Shown: in pieces, positions 43,718-52,182 of the stretch
Numbering within the stretch: the stretch's first letter is position 1
Layout: the number at the start of each line of letters is the position of its first letter
Source of the DNA: Corynebacterium glyciniphilum AJ 3170
GTDB taxonomy: Bacteria; Actinomycetota; Actinomycetes; Mycobacteriales; Mycobacteriaceae
Direction of reading: 5' to 3'
DNA length: 64,000 nt
Assembly (NCBI RefSeq): GCF_007673095.1
Contig: NZ_VDYZ01000005.1
Span: 62,001 to 126,000, forward strand
Program-made: the position numbers and the translations under genes
The notes under the pieces: generated by a model
Told to the model about the DNA's origin: nothing
The model's database searches: none
The model's input: only the letters and a program-made list of their open reading frames with translations

Positions 43718-45081
43718 CCGGCAACGGGACCAGAACAGAACTCTTCACCGAGTCCCTGGAGCTGCTGCAGACGCTGGTCCGCAACGCGTGCGTCAACGAC
43801 CTCACCCCGGACTCCGGTCAGGAGGTGCGTAACGCCGACACCCTCGAGGACTTCTTCACCGCAGACCCCGCCGTCCGTGACGCGGTGACGATCACCCGTC
43901 TGGAACCCCGCCCGGGACGTACCAGCATCATCGTGACCGTCGAGGGCAGTGATCCCGAGGCCGAGCCGCTCACGTTCCTCGGGCACACCGACGTCGTCCC
44001 CGTCGACCACGCCAGGTGGACCGTCGACCCTTTCGGAGCAGACGTCATCGACGACAGGATCTACGGTCGGGGCACCGTCGACATGCTGGGACTCACCGCC
44101 CCCATGGCCGTGGTCACCCGCGAGGTCGCCCGCGCCGCAGCATCGGGGACCCCACCCCGCGGGACGTTGACCTTCGTCGGTGTCGCCGATGAAGAGGCCC
44201 GCGGCGGCCTCGGAGCGAAATGGCTCTCCGAGGAACACCCCGACCTGTTCAGCTGGCGCAACTGCATTTCCGAGACCGGAGGCTCACATTTGCCCGTCTC
44301 CGACGGATCGGATGCCGTTGTCGTGGTCGTCGGTGAGAAAGGTGCGGCCCAGCGTCGGCTGCATGTCAGCGGCGACGCCGGGCACGGATCCCAGCCCTTC
44401 GGCAGGGACTTCACTGTGGCAGGGATCGCGGAGGTGGCCCGACGCATCGCCGCCCACCGTCCCGTGGTCTCGGGCGACCCGCTCTGGCGGGGATTCGTCG
44501 AGGCGTTCCGTTTCGACCAGTCCATCAACGACGCCCTGCTCACAGGTGCGGACGATGACGCGTACCTGGAGTTCGGTGAACTCGCGCGCTACGCCGACGC
44601 GGTGTCACACCTGACCATCGCGCCGACCGTGCTGCGCGCCGGGCAGGCGATCAACGTCCTGCCGTCCAGCGCCTACCTGGAGCTCGACATCCGCCCGCTG
44701 CCGGGCCAGACCGATGCCGATGTCGACGCCGTGCTGCGTGACGCTCTCGGTGACATTGCCGGGGAGGTGGAGATTGAACGTCTGATCTCGGAGCCCGCAG
44801 AAGTCTCGACGACCGACTCCCGGCTCTACCGGACGATCGAGGACACCGTCGGGGAGTTTTTTCCTGATGCCCAGGTCGTCCCTGTTCTCGCGGCGGGTGG
44901 TTCTGACCTGCGCTTCGGTCGACGGTTGGGAGGGGTGGGCTACGGTTTCGCCCTGAATGCCCGTGACCGGACGCTCGCCGAGGTCAACGCCCAGCTGCAT
45001 ACCCATGACGAGCACCTCCCTCTCGAGGACCTGGATTTGACGGTCAGGGCCTACGCCAGCCTGGTAGACAGATTCCTGTGA
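43714..45081 (+). CDS. M20-family metallopeptidase/deacylase
   Basis: This zinc aminoacylase/carboxypeptidase-type enzyme has 455 residues. Metal ligands and catalytic acids are in FLGHTDVVPVD, YGRGTVDMLG, GVADEEARGG and the C-terminal LHTHDEHLP; the dimerisation domain starts near RLHVSGDAGHGSQPF. The family removes acyl groups or cleaves dipeptides. Translational coupling to metQ and the McbR box upstream suggest it frees methionine or a sulfur amino acid from an N-acyl or peptide form taken up by the cell. GTG 43714 overlaps the metQ stop. Confidence 0.85.
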   Translation: MTGNGTRTELFTESLELLQTLVRNACVNDLTPDSGQEVRNADTLEDFFTADPAVRDAVTITRLEPRPGRTSIIVTVEGSDPEAEPLTFLGHTDVVPVDHARWTVDPFGADVIDDRIYGRGTVDMLGLTAPMAVVTREVARAAASGTPPRGTLTFVGVADEEARGGLGAKWLSEEHPDLFSWRNCISETGGSHLPVSDGSDAVVVVVGEKGAAQRRLHVSGDAGHGSQPFGRDFTVAGIAEVARRIAAHRPVVSGDPLWRGFVEAFRFDQSINDALLTGADDDAYLEFGELARYADAVSHLTIAPTVLRAGQAINVLPSSAYLELDIRPLPGQTDADVDAVLRDALGDIAGEVEIERLISEPAEVSTTDSRLYRTIEDTVGEFFPDAQVVPVLAAGGSDLRFGRRLGGVGYGFALNARDRTLAEVNAQLHTHDEHLPLEDLDLTVRAYASLVDRFL

Positions 45082-45977
45082 GGAGAATTCAGGGAATCAG
45101 GACATTGTCTGTCGCGACGGCAGGGGTTTTCCTCATCGCCGGTTGTTCTTCCGGAGATGAGGATGCGCCGACACCGACTTTCGCGGAGCAGGCTGAGGGG
45201 TCTGAGGATGTCGATCCGGCTGCCTTCGAGCGGAGCGGGACGGCATCGTTCGACTACCGTACCGGTGACGAGGGGACAGGCATCTGCATCATCGACACGG
45301 AAGCTGCGGTGACCTGTACCGGAGGCGTGCCGGATGATGCCCCGGACATCGAGGTACCGCCGTTCGAGCAGCAACGTCCCGGTGCGGCGAGGATCACCGC
45401 CGACGGGATCACCTACACGATGGTCGAAGGAGCGTCGCCCGCTCCCGCCGCCCTGGAGCCTGGCCAGCGGGTCACCGTGGGGGATGTCTCCTGCGAGATG
45501 AGCGAGGACGCTGAACTGAGTTGTGCCGTCGGCGAGACAACCCTGGACATCAGCGGGGACGACAGCACGATGACTCTCACCGGGGACGTCCTGGATCACG
45601 AGTACCGTGTGAATGCCTCTGAGACCTCTGAGGCCTCTGCGACTGAGACTCCGGAGCGCCCTGCAGGTGTCGACGGTGACTACTCGGAGACAGATGAACT
45701 GGTCTCGGCCGGCACCACCTGCGGGGCGGCATCGGGGAACACCCTGGTGGAGATCCGGGAAGGATCCGTGTCCTGCCTGGACGCCCAGGCGGTTGTCGAC
45801 GAGTACCGTGAGCGACGTGATTCCGAGGGCGGTGGCAACACCCTGGCGATGCGAGTAGGGGAATGGGACTGCTCGAGTCCCACAGCGGGACGCGCCGCCG
45901 ATCTCGACGCGGGTGAGATCTGCTACGGCCCGGACGACGTCGTCATCGCGACTCCCCCAGGATCCGTACAGCCTTAG
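45078..45977 (+). CDS. Putative surface lipoprotein, unknown function
   Basis: This 299-residue product has a lipoprotein signal (lipobox LIAGC, Cys23), then an acidic secreted part. Paired cysteines recur (GICIIDTEAAVTCTGG, VSCEMSEDAELSCAVG, TTCGAASG ... VSCLDAQ, WDCSSP ... ICYGPDD), suggesting disulfide-bonded repeats. A Glu/Thr/Ala-rich linker lies at about 180-200. GTG 45078 overlaps the peptidase stop. The last 35 bases overlap the convergent gene's end. The family was not recognised. Confidence 0.65.
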   Translation: MRRIQGIRTLSVATAGVFLIAGCSSGDEDAPTPTFAEQAEGSEDVDPAAFERSGTASFDYRTGDEGTGICIIDTEAAVTCTGGVPDDAPDIEVPPFEQQRPGAARITADGITYTMVEGASPAPAALEPGQRVTVGDVSCEMSEDAELSCAVGETTLDISGDDSTMTLTGDVLDHEYRVNASETSEASATETPERPAGVDGDYSETDELVSAGTTCGAASGNTLVEIREGSVSCLDAQAVVDEYRERRDSEGGGNTLAMRVGEWDCSSPTAGRAADLDAGEICYGPDDVVIATPPGSVQP

Positions 45978-46371
45978 GCCCGACGCCGTGCCAGGACGCC
46001 AGTTCGTCCTCCGTGACACCCTCCAGGTCCGCCAGACAGGTGATCGCCCTTTGGACAAGTGCCCTGGTCGCCGGCGTTCCGATGCTCTTCGGAAGATCAC
46101 CCACCTGTCCGGCGACCGCGGCGTCGGCGGCGTGCAGCCGGTCGGCCAGGGCCTCAGGTGCCGCAGCGAACCATGCCTGCCGTACCAACGCATTGGACTG
46201 CATGCCGTTGACCTCGTCCAAAGCGACGTCATCCTGCTCCGGGACACGGAGGATCTTCTCCGGAGTCACCGTGGCGAAAGGCACGCCGCAGACCTCGAAC
46301 ACCCCTTTTTCGACCTCCACGACATCAGGGAGGGCGAGGGCTGCCTTACGGATCTGTGCCGGAGTCGTCAT
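45943..46371 (-). CDS. Conserved small protein with C-terminal helix-hairpin-helix-like segment
   Basis: This 142-residue protein resembles in its N-terminal part the MmcQ/YjbR-like fold (RKAALALPDVVEVEKGVFEV, VPFATVTPEKILRVPE). The C-terminal part LADLEGVTEDELASWHGVGPKAVRILGE looks like a helix-hairpin-helix, a DNA- or protein-binding motif. Its function is unknown. ATG 46371 is preferred because AGGA lies eight bases before it; ATG 46380 has no site. Its 3' end overlaps the convergent lipoprotein gene by 35 bases. Confidence 0.65.
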   Translation of the reverse strand: MTTPAQIRKAALALPDVVEVEKGVFEVCGVPFATVTPEKILRVPEQDDVALDEVNGMQSNALVRQAWFAAAPEALADRLHAADAAVAGQVGDLPKSIGTPATRALVQRAITCLADLEGVTEDELASWHGVGPKAVRILGESR

Positions 46372-46478
46372 GGATGTCATCCTAACGGCACAGGCCCGGC
46401 CCCGTCCGGGAGTACCGGCGGGAAATGTGCACCATTCCAGGTACGCGCCAGTACCTGTGAGCGTACCGGGAGAGGTGC

Positions 46479-48209
46479 CTACTTCCGTCTCCTGAGCCCC
46501 CGGTACCGGTTGACCGCGGCGGCGATCTCATGGCGGCGTACACCGGCCAGGCGCCCGGGATGCCGACCTGCGCCGTGGGCGGAGAGCGTGTCCAGGCCGT
46601 CGCGGCCGACACGGTCGACGACAGCATCGACAAGCACAGACAGCGGGGAGGAACCGTCCAGGTCCAACGCCCCCAGGGCGGCAGCGACGGCGTTCGTCTG
46701 GGACGGGTCGACCAACTGAGACCAGGCGGACAGGTCGATGAAGTCCTCGCCCACGCGAATACTGTGCAGGCCCTTCGCCTGCGGGGGACGCGGCCCCTTG
46801 CCGCCGCGTCCCGGTGACGAGAACGATGTGCGCCCCGGAGTCCGCTGCGTCGGCAACTCCATCGCGTCGCCCGCAGCAGGTTCAGCGAGCTCCCGTGCCC
46901 GGTGTGTGACATCGACGGGACGGTAGTTGTCGAGCATGATAACCGTGTCCGCGACGTCGACGAACATGCCCGACCCGCCGGCCACCAGCACGGTCGACAC
47001 CCCGTGTTCCTCCCACAGCGAGCGGACCCGGTCCACCAGAGGGGTGATCGGTTCCTTCGCCGACGGCACGAGAGCGCGCATCCGGTCGTCGCGGATCATG
47101 AAGTTCGTCGCCGAGGTGTCCTCGTCGATCAGCAGCGACGTCGCCCCGGAATCCAGTGCCTCGACCAGTCCGGCGGCCTGGGATGTGGAGCCCGAGGCGT
47201 TCGTCGTGGAGAAGCACCGGGTGTCCGGGGTCTTTCCCGCGCCGGGGAGATCATGCAGAAACGGGGAGATGTCCACGTCGGTGACGGCACGTCCGTCCTC
47301 CGCCCGCAACGAGACGGCATCGGCGTCGGTGACGGCGAAGTCCCGGCCGTCGCCTGGAACGTGGTTGTAGATGCCGAGTTCCAGTGTGTTGAGCAGGGTC
47401 GATTTTCCGTGGTAGCCGCCACCGACGATGAGGGTGACACCTTTCGGCACACCGAGGCCGGTGACGGTGCGGCCCGATGGCAGTGTCACGCTGTGCCGCA
47501 GAGACTCCGGGGAGGAGAAGGGCACGGCCCCGGTGAGGGGGAGTTGGGAGTTGCCGGCCGCCCGGGGCAGGACGGAACCGTCGGCCACGAAACCGACAAG
47601 CCCCAGCTGATCCAGCGACGCGCGCAGGAACTCCTGGTCCAGGTAGGTCTCGTGCGCGAGTTCCACCGCCTCGAGCGCGTCAGTGTCCAGGTCGAGCAGG
47701 GCGTCCTGCACCACGGTGGGCAGTACCTCGCAGAGCAGTGACGCCGCAGCCCGTCCCCGGATCCGCCGTCCTTGTGCGGGCAGGGCGACCTCGAGCCGGA
47801 CGGTCACCCGGTCGTCCGGTACGGAGATGACCACGCTGCTGCGGTCCAGGACCTGCTGCCCCGGTGCATCCACGGCGAGGAAACCGGAACCTTTACCGCC
47901 GGACGGATTGTGCTCGCGCAGGGAGGAAGCGATGCGGCGCGTCAGGTGGTCGCGCACCGGGATGTCCGGGAAGTCCGGGAAGTCCGCTATGCCTGTCTCA
48001 GAGAACGGAACGCTGACCTGCACCAGCGACGGTGGTGCGAACGGGTCTGACTGCACCTTGTCCACCGACAGCGTCACCGGCGTGCCGTCGGGCGTGGCGA
48101 CCCGGTGCGTGCCCCGGAGACGCTTGTATCCGCCGTACCCGGAGCCGTCGAGGTCGATGAGGGTAGTCCTGAGGTCGTTCTTCCTGTCGGAATGGTTGTC
48201 GCGGGCCAT
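46479..48209 (-). CDS. P-loop ATPase of the ABC_ATPase (PF09818-type) family
   Basis: This 576-residue cytosolic protein has the layout of predicted ABC-class ATPases of PF09818: GSGYGGYKRLRG and VDKVQSDPFAPPS near the start, a Walker A GGGYHGKSTLLNTLELGIY near residue 265, Walker B TSLLIDEDTSATNFM and STVLVAGGSGMFVDVADTVIML. The substrate and process are not established for this family; a role in nucleic acid or RNA processing has been suggested. ATG 48209 is used, since the earlier in-frame ATG lacks support. A hairpin separates it from the nitroreductase gene upstream. Confidence 0.8.
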   Translation of the reverse strand: MARDNHSDRKNDLRTTLIDLDGSGYGGYKRLRGTHRVATPDGTPVTLSVDKVQSDPFAPPSLVQVSVPFSETGIADFPDFPDIPVRDHLTRRIASSLREHNPSGGKGSGFLAVDAPGQQVLDRSSVVISVPDDRVTVRLEVALPAQGRRIRGRAAASLLCEVLPTVVQDALLDLDTDALEAVELAHETYLDQEFLRASLDQLGLVGFVADGSVLPRAAGNSQLPLTGAVPFSSPESLRHSVTLPSGRTVTGLGVPKGVTLIVGGGYHGKSTLLNTLELGIYNHVPGDGRDFAVTDADAVSLRAEDGRAVTDVDISPFLHDLPGAGKTPDTRCFSTTNASGSTSQAAGLVEALDSGATSLLIDEDTSATNFMIRDDRMRALVPSAKEPITPLVDRVRSLWEEHGVSTVLVAGGSGMFVDVADTVIMLDNYRPVDVTHRARELAEPAAGDAMELPTQRTPGRTSFSSPGRGGKGPRPPQAKGLHSIRVGEDFIDLSAWSQLVDPSQTNAVAAALGALDLDGSSPLSVLVDAVVDRVGRDGLDTLSAHGAGRHPGRLAGVRRHEIAAAVNRYRGLRRRK

Positions 48210-48223
48210 GGTTCCGCAGCCTA

Positions 48224-48262
48224 GCAACCCCACAGGTTGGCACGACCGCCCTGTGGGGTTGC
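48224..48262 (-). terminator. Hairpin after the nitroreductase gene
   Basis: GCAACCCCACAGG and CCTGTGGGGTTGC form a perfect 13-base stem with a 13-base loop between two genes on the minus strand. No T-tract follows, so termination could be factor-dependent or the hairpin could be a regulatory element of the ATPase gene. Confidence 0.55.
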
Positions 48263-48299
48263 TACGTCGATGCTGATGCCGACCTCGATGGCGGGAGCG

Positions 48300-49217
48300 T
48301 CACTTCAGCCCGAACCCCGCCTTCTCCAGGAACTCGCGGATCAGGTGGCGTTTCGTCTTCGTCGCGGCCTTCTGCGACACTCGGTGCAGGGTCTGGTCGG
48401 ACCACCTCGGATGCTGCCCGTAGCGGGCGAAGTAGCCGGCGAGCGCCTCATCGTAGTCGGCGAGCAACCGGGCCCGTTCCTGTGCACCGGCCTCGTCAGA
48501 CCGCGCGTTGTACCGGTCATGGTGGACGACCAGCTCCATCGGCAGGCGAGGTTTCACCCCGGCATTCTCCTCCGGATCGCCGTAGCCCAGCGCCAGACCG
48601 AGGAACGGCACGACGTCCTGCGGAATGCCGAGGATCTCCTGGACCGCGCCGATGTCATTGCGCATCGAGCCGAGGTACACCGTGCCCAGTCCCAGGGACT
48701 CGGCGGCGACCGCGGCGGTCTGCGAGGCGATCCCGATGTCCAGCACGGAGGTCACGGGCTCATCTAGGTAGTCCAGCGACCCGAGGTCGTGGGGTGGCAG
48801 GGAGGACACGCCGTGGATCTCCGTGGCGTCACCGGGCGTCCCGGTCTCGGCGGCCTGCTCCGCCTGCGCGGCGTGGAAGCGGATCTGGGAGAAGTCCACC
48901 AGCCACAGCAGAAGAACCGGCGCAGTGGCGACATGCGACGACATCCGCTTGCCGATGCCCGCCAGCTCCTCCTTCACCGCGCGGTCGCGCACGACGACCA
49001 CTGACACGGTCTGCTTGTTCGACGAGGACGGCGCGGACTGCGCGGCGGCCAGGACCGTCGACAGCACGGTGTCGTCAACCTCCCTGTCCTGCCACAGGCG
49101 CACCGAGCGGTGTGCGGTGATGGTCTCCAGGGTGTCATTCCACTCGGTCGGGGACCAGGGTTGCGGTTGTCCGTAGCGCTCGGTCAGGCGGTCGTCCGGG
49201 GTGGGGTGCTCGGTCAT
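48300..49217 (-). CDS. Nitroreductase-family NAD(P)H:FMN oxidoreductase
   Basis: This nitroreductase of the NfsA-like type has 305 residues. Motifs: TITAHRSVRLWQDREVDD, AAQSAPSSSNKQTVSVVVV (FMN phosphate contact), DIGIASQTAAVAAESLGLGTVYLGSMRN and PFLGLALGYGDPEENAGVKPRLP. It reduces quinones, nitroaromatics or flavins with NADPH. Its start overlaps the end of the SRPBCC gene (four bases), linking it to the small operon 49971-48300. Confidence 0.87.
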   Translation of the reverse strand: MTEHPTPDDRLTERYGQPQPWSPTEWNDTLETITAHRSVRLWQDREVDDTVLSTVLAAAQSAPSSSNKQTVSVVVVRDRAVKEELAGIGKRMSSHVATAPVLLLWLVDFSQIRFHAAQAEQAAETGTPGDATEIHGVSSLPPHDLGSLDYLDEPVTSVLDIGIASQTAAVAAESLGLGTVYLGSMRNDIGAVQEILGIPQDVVPFLGLALGYGDPEENAGVKPRLPMELVVHHDRYNARSDEAGAQERARLLADYDEALAGYFARYGQHPRWSDQTLHRVSQKAATKTKRHLIREFLEKAGFGLK

Positions 49218-49654
49218 TCAACTCCTCCGGCGTCGGCAGGGGCCGTGAACATGGTGCGCAGGCGTTCCAGCGCGTCCTCCCAGTCGGGTCGTGCGGCATC
49301 GGCGATGGTCGCGGATTCGGCACCGTGAATCGTGGTGGTGAAGGTCAACGAGGTTTCCTCCCCTTCGGAGTCGAGGTCGAAGCGGAGGGTCTCGTTGTTC
49401 CAGCTGTACTCCAGTACCGACGGAGGGCGGAACACGGTCACCTGACCCTGTCCGATCGTCCCGTCCGAGATGAAGGTGAGCTGTCGGCCGGCACCGAACA
49501 CGAGCAGTGAGCGGTCGTAGTCGAGGACGTCGCCGAACCAACGACGCAGCTGTGACGAGCGTGTCAGCGCGCGGAACGCCCGGGTCGGCGTCGTCGGCAG
49601 CTGCACGGCCAGGGTGATCGTCGCAGGATCCATGCGTGTACTCGCTGTCGTCAC
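49214..49654 (-). CDS. SRPBCC/AHSA1-like protein
   Basis: This 146-residue protein of the START/AHSA1 fold has TLAVQLPTTPTRAFRALT, SQLRRWFGDVLDYD and a C-terminal helix WEDALERLRTMF that would close the ligand cavity. Members bind hydrophobic ligands or act on Hsp90-like partners; the role here is unknown. GTG 49654 overlaps the previous stop (GTGA); ATG 49633 is a possible alternative start. It overlaps the nitroreductase gene by four bases. Confidence 0.75.
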   Translation of the reverse strand: MTTASTRMDPATITLAVQLPTTPTRAFRALTRSSQLRRWFGDVLDYDRSLLVFGAGRQLTFISDGTIGQGQVTVFRPPSVLEYSWNNETLRFDLDSEGEETSLTFTTTIHGAESATIADAARPDWEDALERLRTMFTAPADAGGVE

Positions 49655-49971
49655 ATCGGGTTCAACGGCACCTGACGGGACGCCGCCGTGCCGCTGTCGA
49701 TCTGCCAGGTGAGCTCGGGCTCGTCGTCAGCGTGTCCACCGACGAGTTCAGCGAGCTTCGCGCGGACGGCGGTCTCGAGGTCCTCGAAGTCATCTCCCCA
49801 GACGACGGCACCGTCCACGCCCACCACGGCGGCGCACCAGGCCGTGCCCGCCGCTTCGACGTCGATGGTGTCGTCTGAGACGTCGCGGGCGTCGAGGTTG
49901 TCACGGTCCTCTTTCACGACGTTGACGGTGTAGCTGGTGTTGCTGGTGTTGCTGGACTGCCGGTTGCTCAT
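49651..49971 (-). CDS. Hypothetical acidic protein
   Basis: This 106-residue acidic protein has a Ser/Asn/Thr-rich start (SNRQSSNTSNTSYTVN) and a middle part WCAAVVGVDGAVVWGDDFEDLETAVRAKL. It has no membrane segment or known domain. It begins an overlapping three-gene unit with the SRPBCC and nitroreductase genes. Its function was not recognised. Confidence 0.55.
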   Translation of the reverse strand: MSNRQSSNTSNTSYTVNVVKEDRDNLDARDVSDDTIDVEAAGTAWCAAVVGVDGAVVWGDDFEDLETAVRAKLAELVGGHADDEPELTWQIDSGTAASRQVPLNPM

Positions 49972-49989
49972 GCCCCCACTTCTACACTC

Positions 49990-50766
49990 TCATCCCAGTC
50001 TGTTGTCGGACACCCACCGTGACAGGGAGTGTCGGTTGGTCTGCTGGGTCTTCCGCAGGACGTTGGAGACGTGGGTCTCCACCGTCTTCACCGAGATGAA
50101 CAGCCTCCCGGCCATCTCCCGGTAGGTGTAGCCGCGGGCGAGGAGACGCAGGACCTCCTTCTCCCGTGGGGTCAACGTCGACAGGACGCTCTGGTCGGCG
50201 TCGTCGGGGAGCGGGGTCGGCTCCACGCTGTCGGACGGTTCGGGCGCGTCGTCGACCCGGGGTTCCTCTGCGGGGCCGGCGGTGAACGCGTCGAGGACGT
50301 AGCCGGCCAGGCGTGGGGAGAACACCGCGTCACCGGAATGCACCCGCAGGATGCTGTCGACGAGTTCCTGCCCACTGATGTTCTTGGTGACATATCCCCG
50401 CGCCCCGCCCCTGATCAGGGAAATCACGTCCGTGGGATCGTCCGAGACGCTCAGACCGAGGAACCGGGGGCCGTCTTCGGTGCCGTCGGTGTCGCCTGTG
50501 TCGTCTGTGTTGTCTGTGTCCTCCTGGAGCTGCCGCAGCACCTGCAGCCCCCCGCCGTCGGGCATGTGGACGTCCAGCAGCACGACCTGCGGGGCGGTCT
50601 CCCGGATGCCCTTGACCGCGTCGCCGACGGAACCGGCTTCTCCGACGATCCGGATCTCCGGCTGACCCGTCAGCTCGGCACGCACCCCGGTGCGGAACAT
50701 GGAGTGGTCGTCGACGAGGAACACCGCCACTGCCTCCGCGTTCCTGTCTGCTTCAGCTTCCGTCAC
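49990..50766 (-). CDS. NarL/LuxR-family response regulator
   Basis: This 258-residue regulator has a receiver domain (LVDDHSMFRTGV; phospho-Asp in VVLLDVHMPDGG; Lys in YVTKNISGQEL) and a C-terminal LuxR helix-turn-helix (STLTPREKEVLRLLARGYTYREMAGRLFISVKTVETHVSNVL by region). A short Asp/Thr repeat (EDTDNTDDTGDTDGTED) is inserted inside the receiver between helix 3 and strand 4, encoded by near-tandem bases at about 50478-50523. A second acidic linker joins the two domains. The start overlaps the kinase stop (ATGA), so kinase and regulator are one system. Confidence 0.87.
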   Translation of the reverse strand: MTEAEADRNAEAVAVFLVDDHSMFRTGVRAELTGQPEIRIVGEAGSVGDAVKGIRETAPQVVLLDVHMPDGGGLQVLRQLQEDTDNTDDTGDTDGTEDGPRFLGLSVSDDPTDVISLIRGGARGYVTKNISGQELVDSILRVHSGDAVFSPRLAGYVLDAFTAGPAEEPRVDDAPEPSDSVEPTPLPDDADQSVLSTLTPREKEVLRLLARGYTYREMAGRLFISVKTVETHVSNVLRKTQQTNRHSLSRWVSDNRLG

Positions 50767-52046
50767 CGTGTCCGCCCTTTCAACGTCAGAATGACCTCGG
50801 TGCCGAACTGCCCCGAGTCGATCTCCACGCTACCGCCGACGCGGTCCATCCGGTCCAGGATCGACGAGCGCACCCCCTGACGGTCGTCGGGAATGTCCTC
50901 GACGGCGAAGCCGGGGCCCCGGTCGCGGACGAACAGCTCCACCGCGCCGTCGTCGGAGACCTCGAGGTAGACGTTGACCTCCTGGCAGCCCGAGTGCTTC
51001 GCGGCGTTGACCATAGCCTCACGTCCGGCGAGCAGCAGTGCGACGGAGGCGTCGTCGGTGTCCCGGTCGTCGCCGACGATGACCGGGCGGATCTGCACGC
51101 CGAAGGTGTCCTCGACCTCGCCGCAGGCGACACGCAACGCGCCGAACAGGGTCTCGGTACGCACGGACTCGCCCGGGGCGAAGAGCCACTGGCGCAGCTG
51201 GCGTTCCTGGCTGCGGGCCATCTGCGCGATCTCGGGTTCCGCGGACTTCTTCTGGATCAGTGTGAGCGTCTGCAGGACGGAGTCGTGGATGCGGGCGGCG
51301 ATACGCGCCCTTTCTTCCTCGGCGGCGCGTTCACGGGCGCTGGTGTTCGCCATGGACCACAGACGCAGCCACAGGGGAATCAGGACCACGACAAGCCCGA
51401 GGATCAGGGCGACTGCCGCGATGAGGGCGGGGATGATCACCCCGCCGGTGCCGTCGGTGGCGGCCTCGTCGATCCGGATCCCGAAGACGGTGTAGCCGAT
51501 GCCGATGGCCAGCAGCACCAGGCCACCGACCAGGCTCACCCACTGCAGCCCACCCGGCACACGGCTCGGCGGCCCCTGATGCCCGGGAGCCCCGGCGAGG
51601 GCATTCGGCCCGAAGGTCCTCCACACCAGCAGCACGCCACCGGCCAACAGCAGCGCACTCACGGCGACCTGGGGCTTGGTCGCGGCTCCGGCCAGGAACA
51701 GGACGACGGCCAGTACAGCCAGGAGCCGGTCCACTCCGGCGACGGGTCGGTTGATGAGGTCCGGGTCGAGCCCGCGGCGGCGGGCGGAGGAGGTGGCAGT
51801 GGACGTGGAAGCCTCAGCTGCCGACCCGACGCGTGTGGTGAACACCCACAGGGCGCCGTAGGCGATCACACCGACGCCGGCGACGGCGTTCGCCACCGCG
51901 AAAACCAGGCGGACGACGGTGAGCCGTACACCCAGGTGGGCGGCCAGGCCGGTACACACCCCGGCGATGAGCTTGCCGTCGGCGACCCGGAACAGGTCCG
52001 GTGCCGGCGCGCCGGGGCGTCCTTTCGGGACGGGGAGGTGGGACAT
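50763..52046 (-). CDS. PspC-domain sensor histidine kinase
   Basis: This membrane sensor kinase of the HisKA_3 (NarX/LiaS) group has 427 residues. The N-terminal PspC domain is LFRVADGKLIAGVCTGLAAHLG followed by two hydrophobic stretches. Further membrane segments follow, then the dimerisation helix with phospho-His in ARIAARIHDSVLQTLTLIQ and an HATPase domain (EAMVNAAKHSG, DRGPGFAVEDIP, GVRSSILDRMDRVGG). PspC proteins relate to envelope stress. ATG 52046 is supported by GGGGAGG; the frame is open far upstream. It is divergent from another PspC protein gene, a pairing seen in corynebacteria. Confidence 0.87.
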   Translation of the reverse strand: MSHLPVPKGRPGAPAPDLFRVADGKLIAGVCTGLAAHLGVRLTVVRLVFAVANAVAGVGVIAYGALWVFTTRVGSAAEASTSTATSSARRRGLDPDLINRPVAGVDRLLAVLAVVLFLAGAATKPQVAVSALLLAGGVLLVWRTFGPNALAGAPGHQGPPSRVPGGLQWVSLVGGLVLLAIGIGYTVFGIRIDEAATDGTGGVIIPALIAAVALILGLVVVLIPLWLRLWSMANTSARERAAEEERARIAARIHDSVLQTLTLIQKKSAEPEIAQMARSQERQLRQWLFAPGESVRTETLFGALRVACGEVEDTFGVQIRPVIVGDDRDTDDASVALLLAGREAMVNAAKHSGCQEVNVYLEVSDDGAVELFVRDRGPGFAVEDIPDDRQGVRSSILDRMDRVGGSVEIDSGQFGTEVILTLKGRTR

Positions 52047-52182
52047 GTGTCCAAGACTGCCAGGACCAGACGGCTCAGGGTATCGGGGACCACCCTGAGA
52101 TCCGGCGGGAACGACAGGATCAGGGTGGATATCCGGGGCATCCCCGATGTGGTTGGCTGGAGGTCCGCGAAGAATGAGGACC

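Noticed and set aside
47888..47900. Another GGAACCTTTACC match to the island motif
   Set aside because: It lies inside the coding sequence of the P-loop ATPase, far from the island, and is most simply chance.
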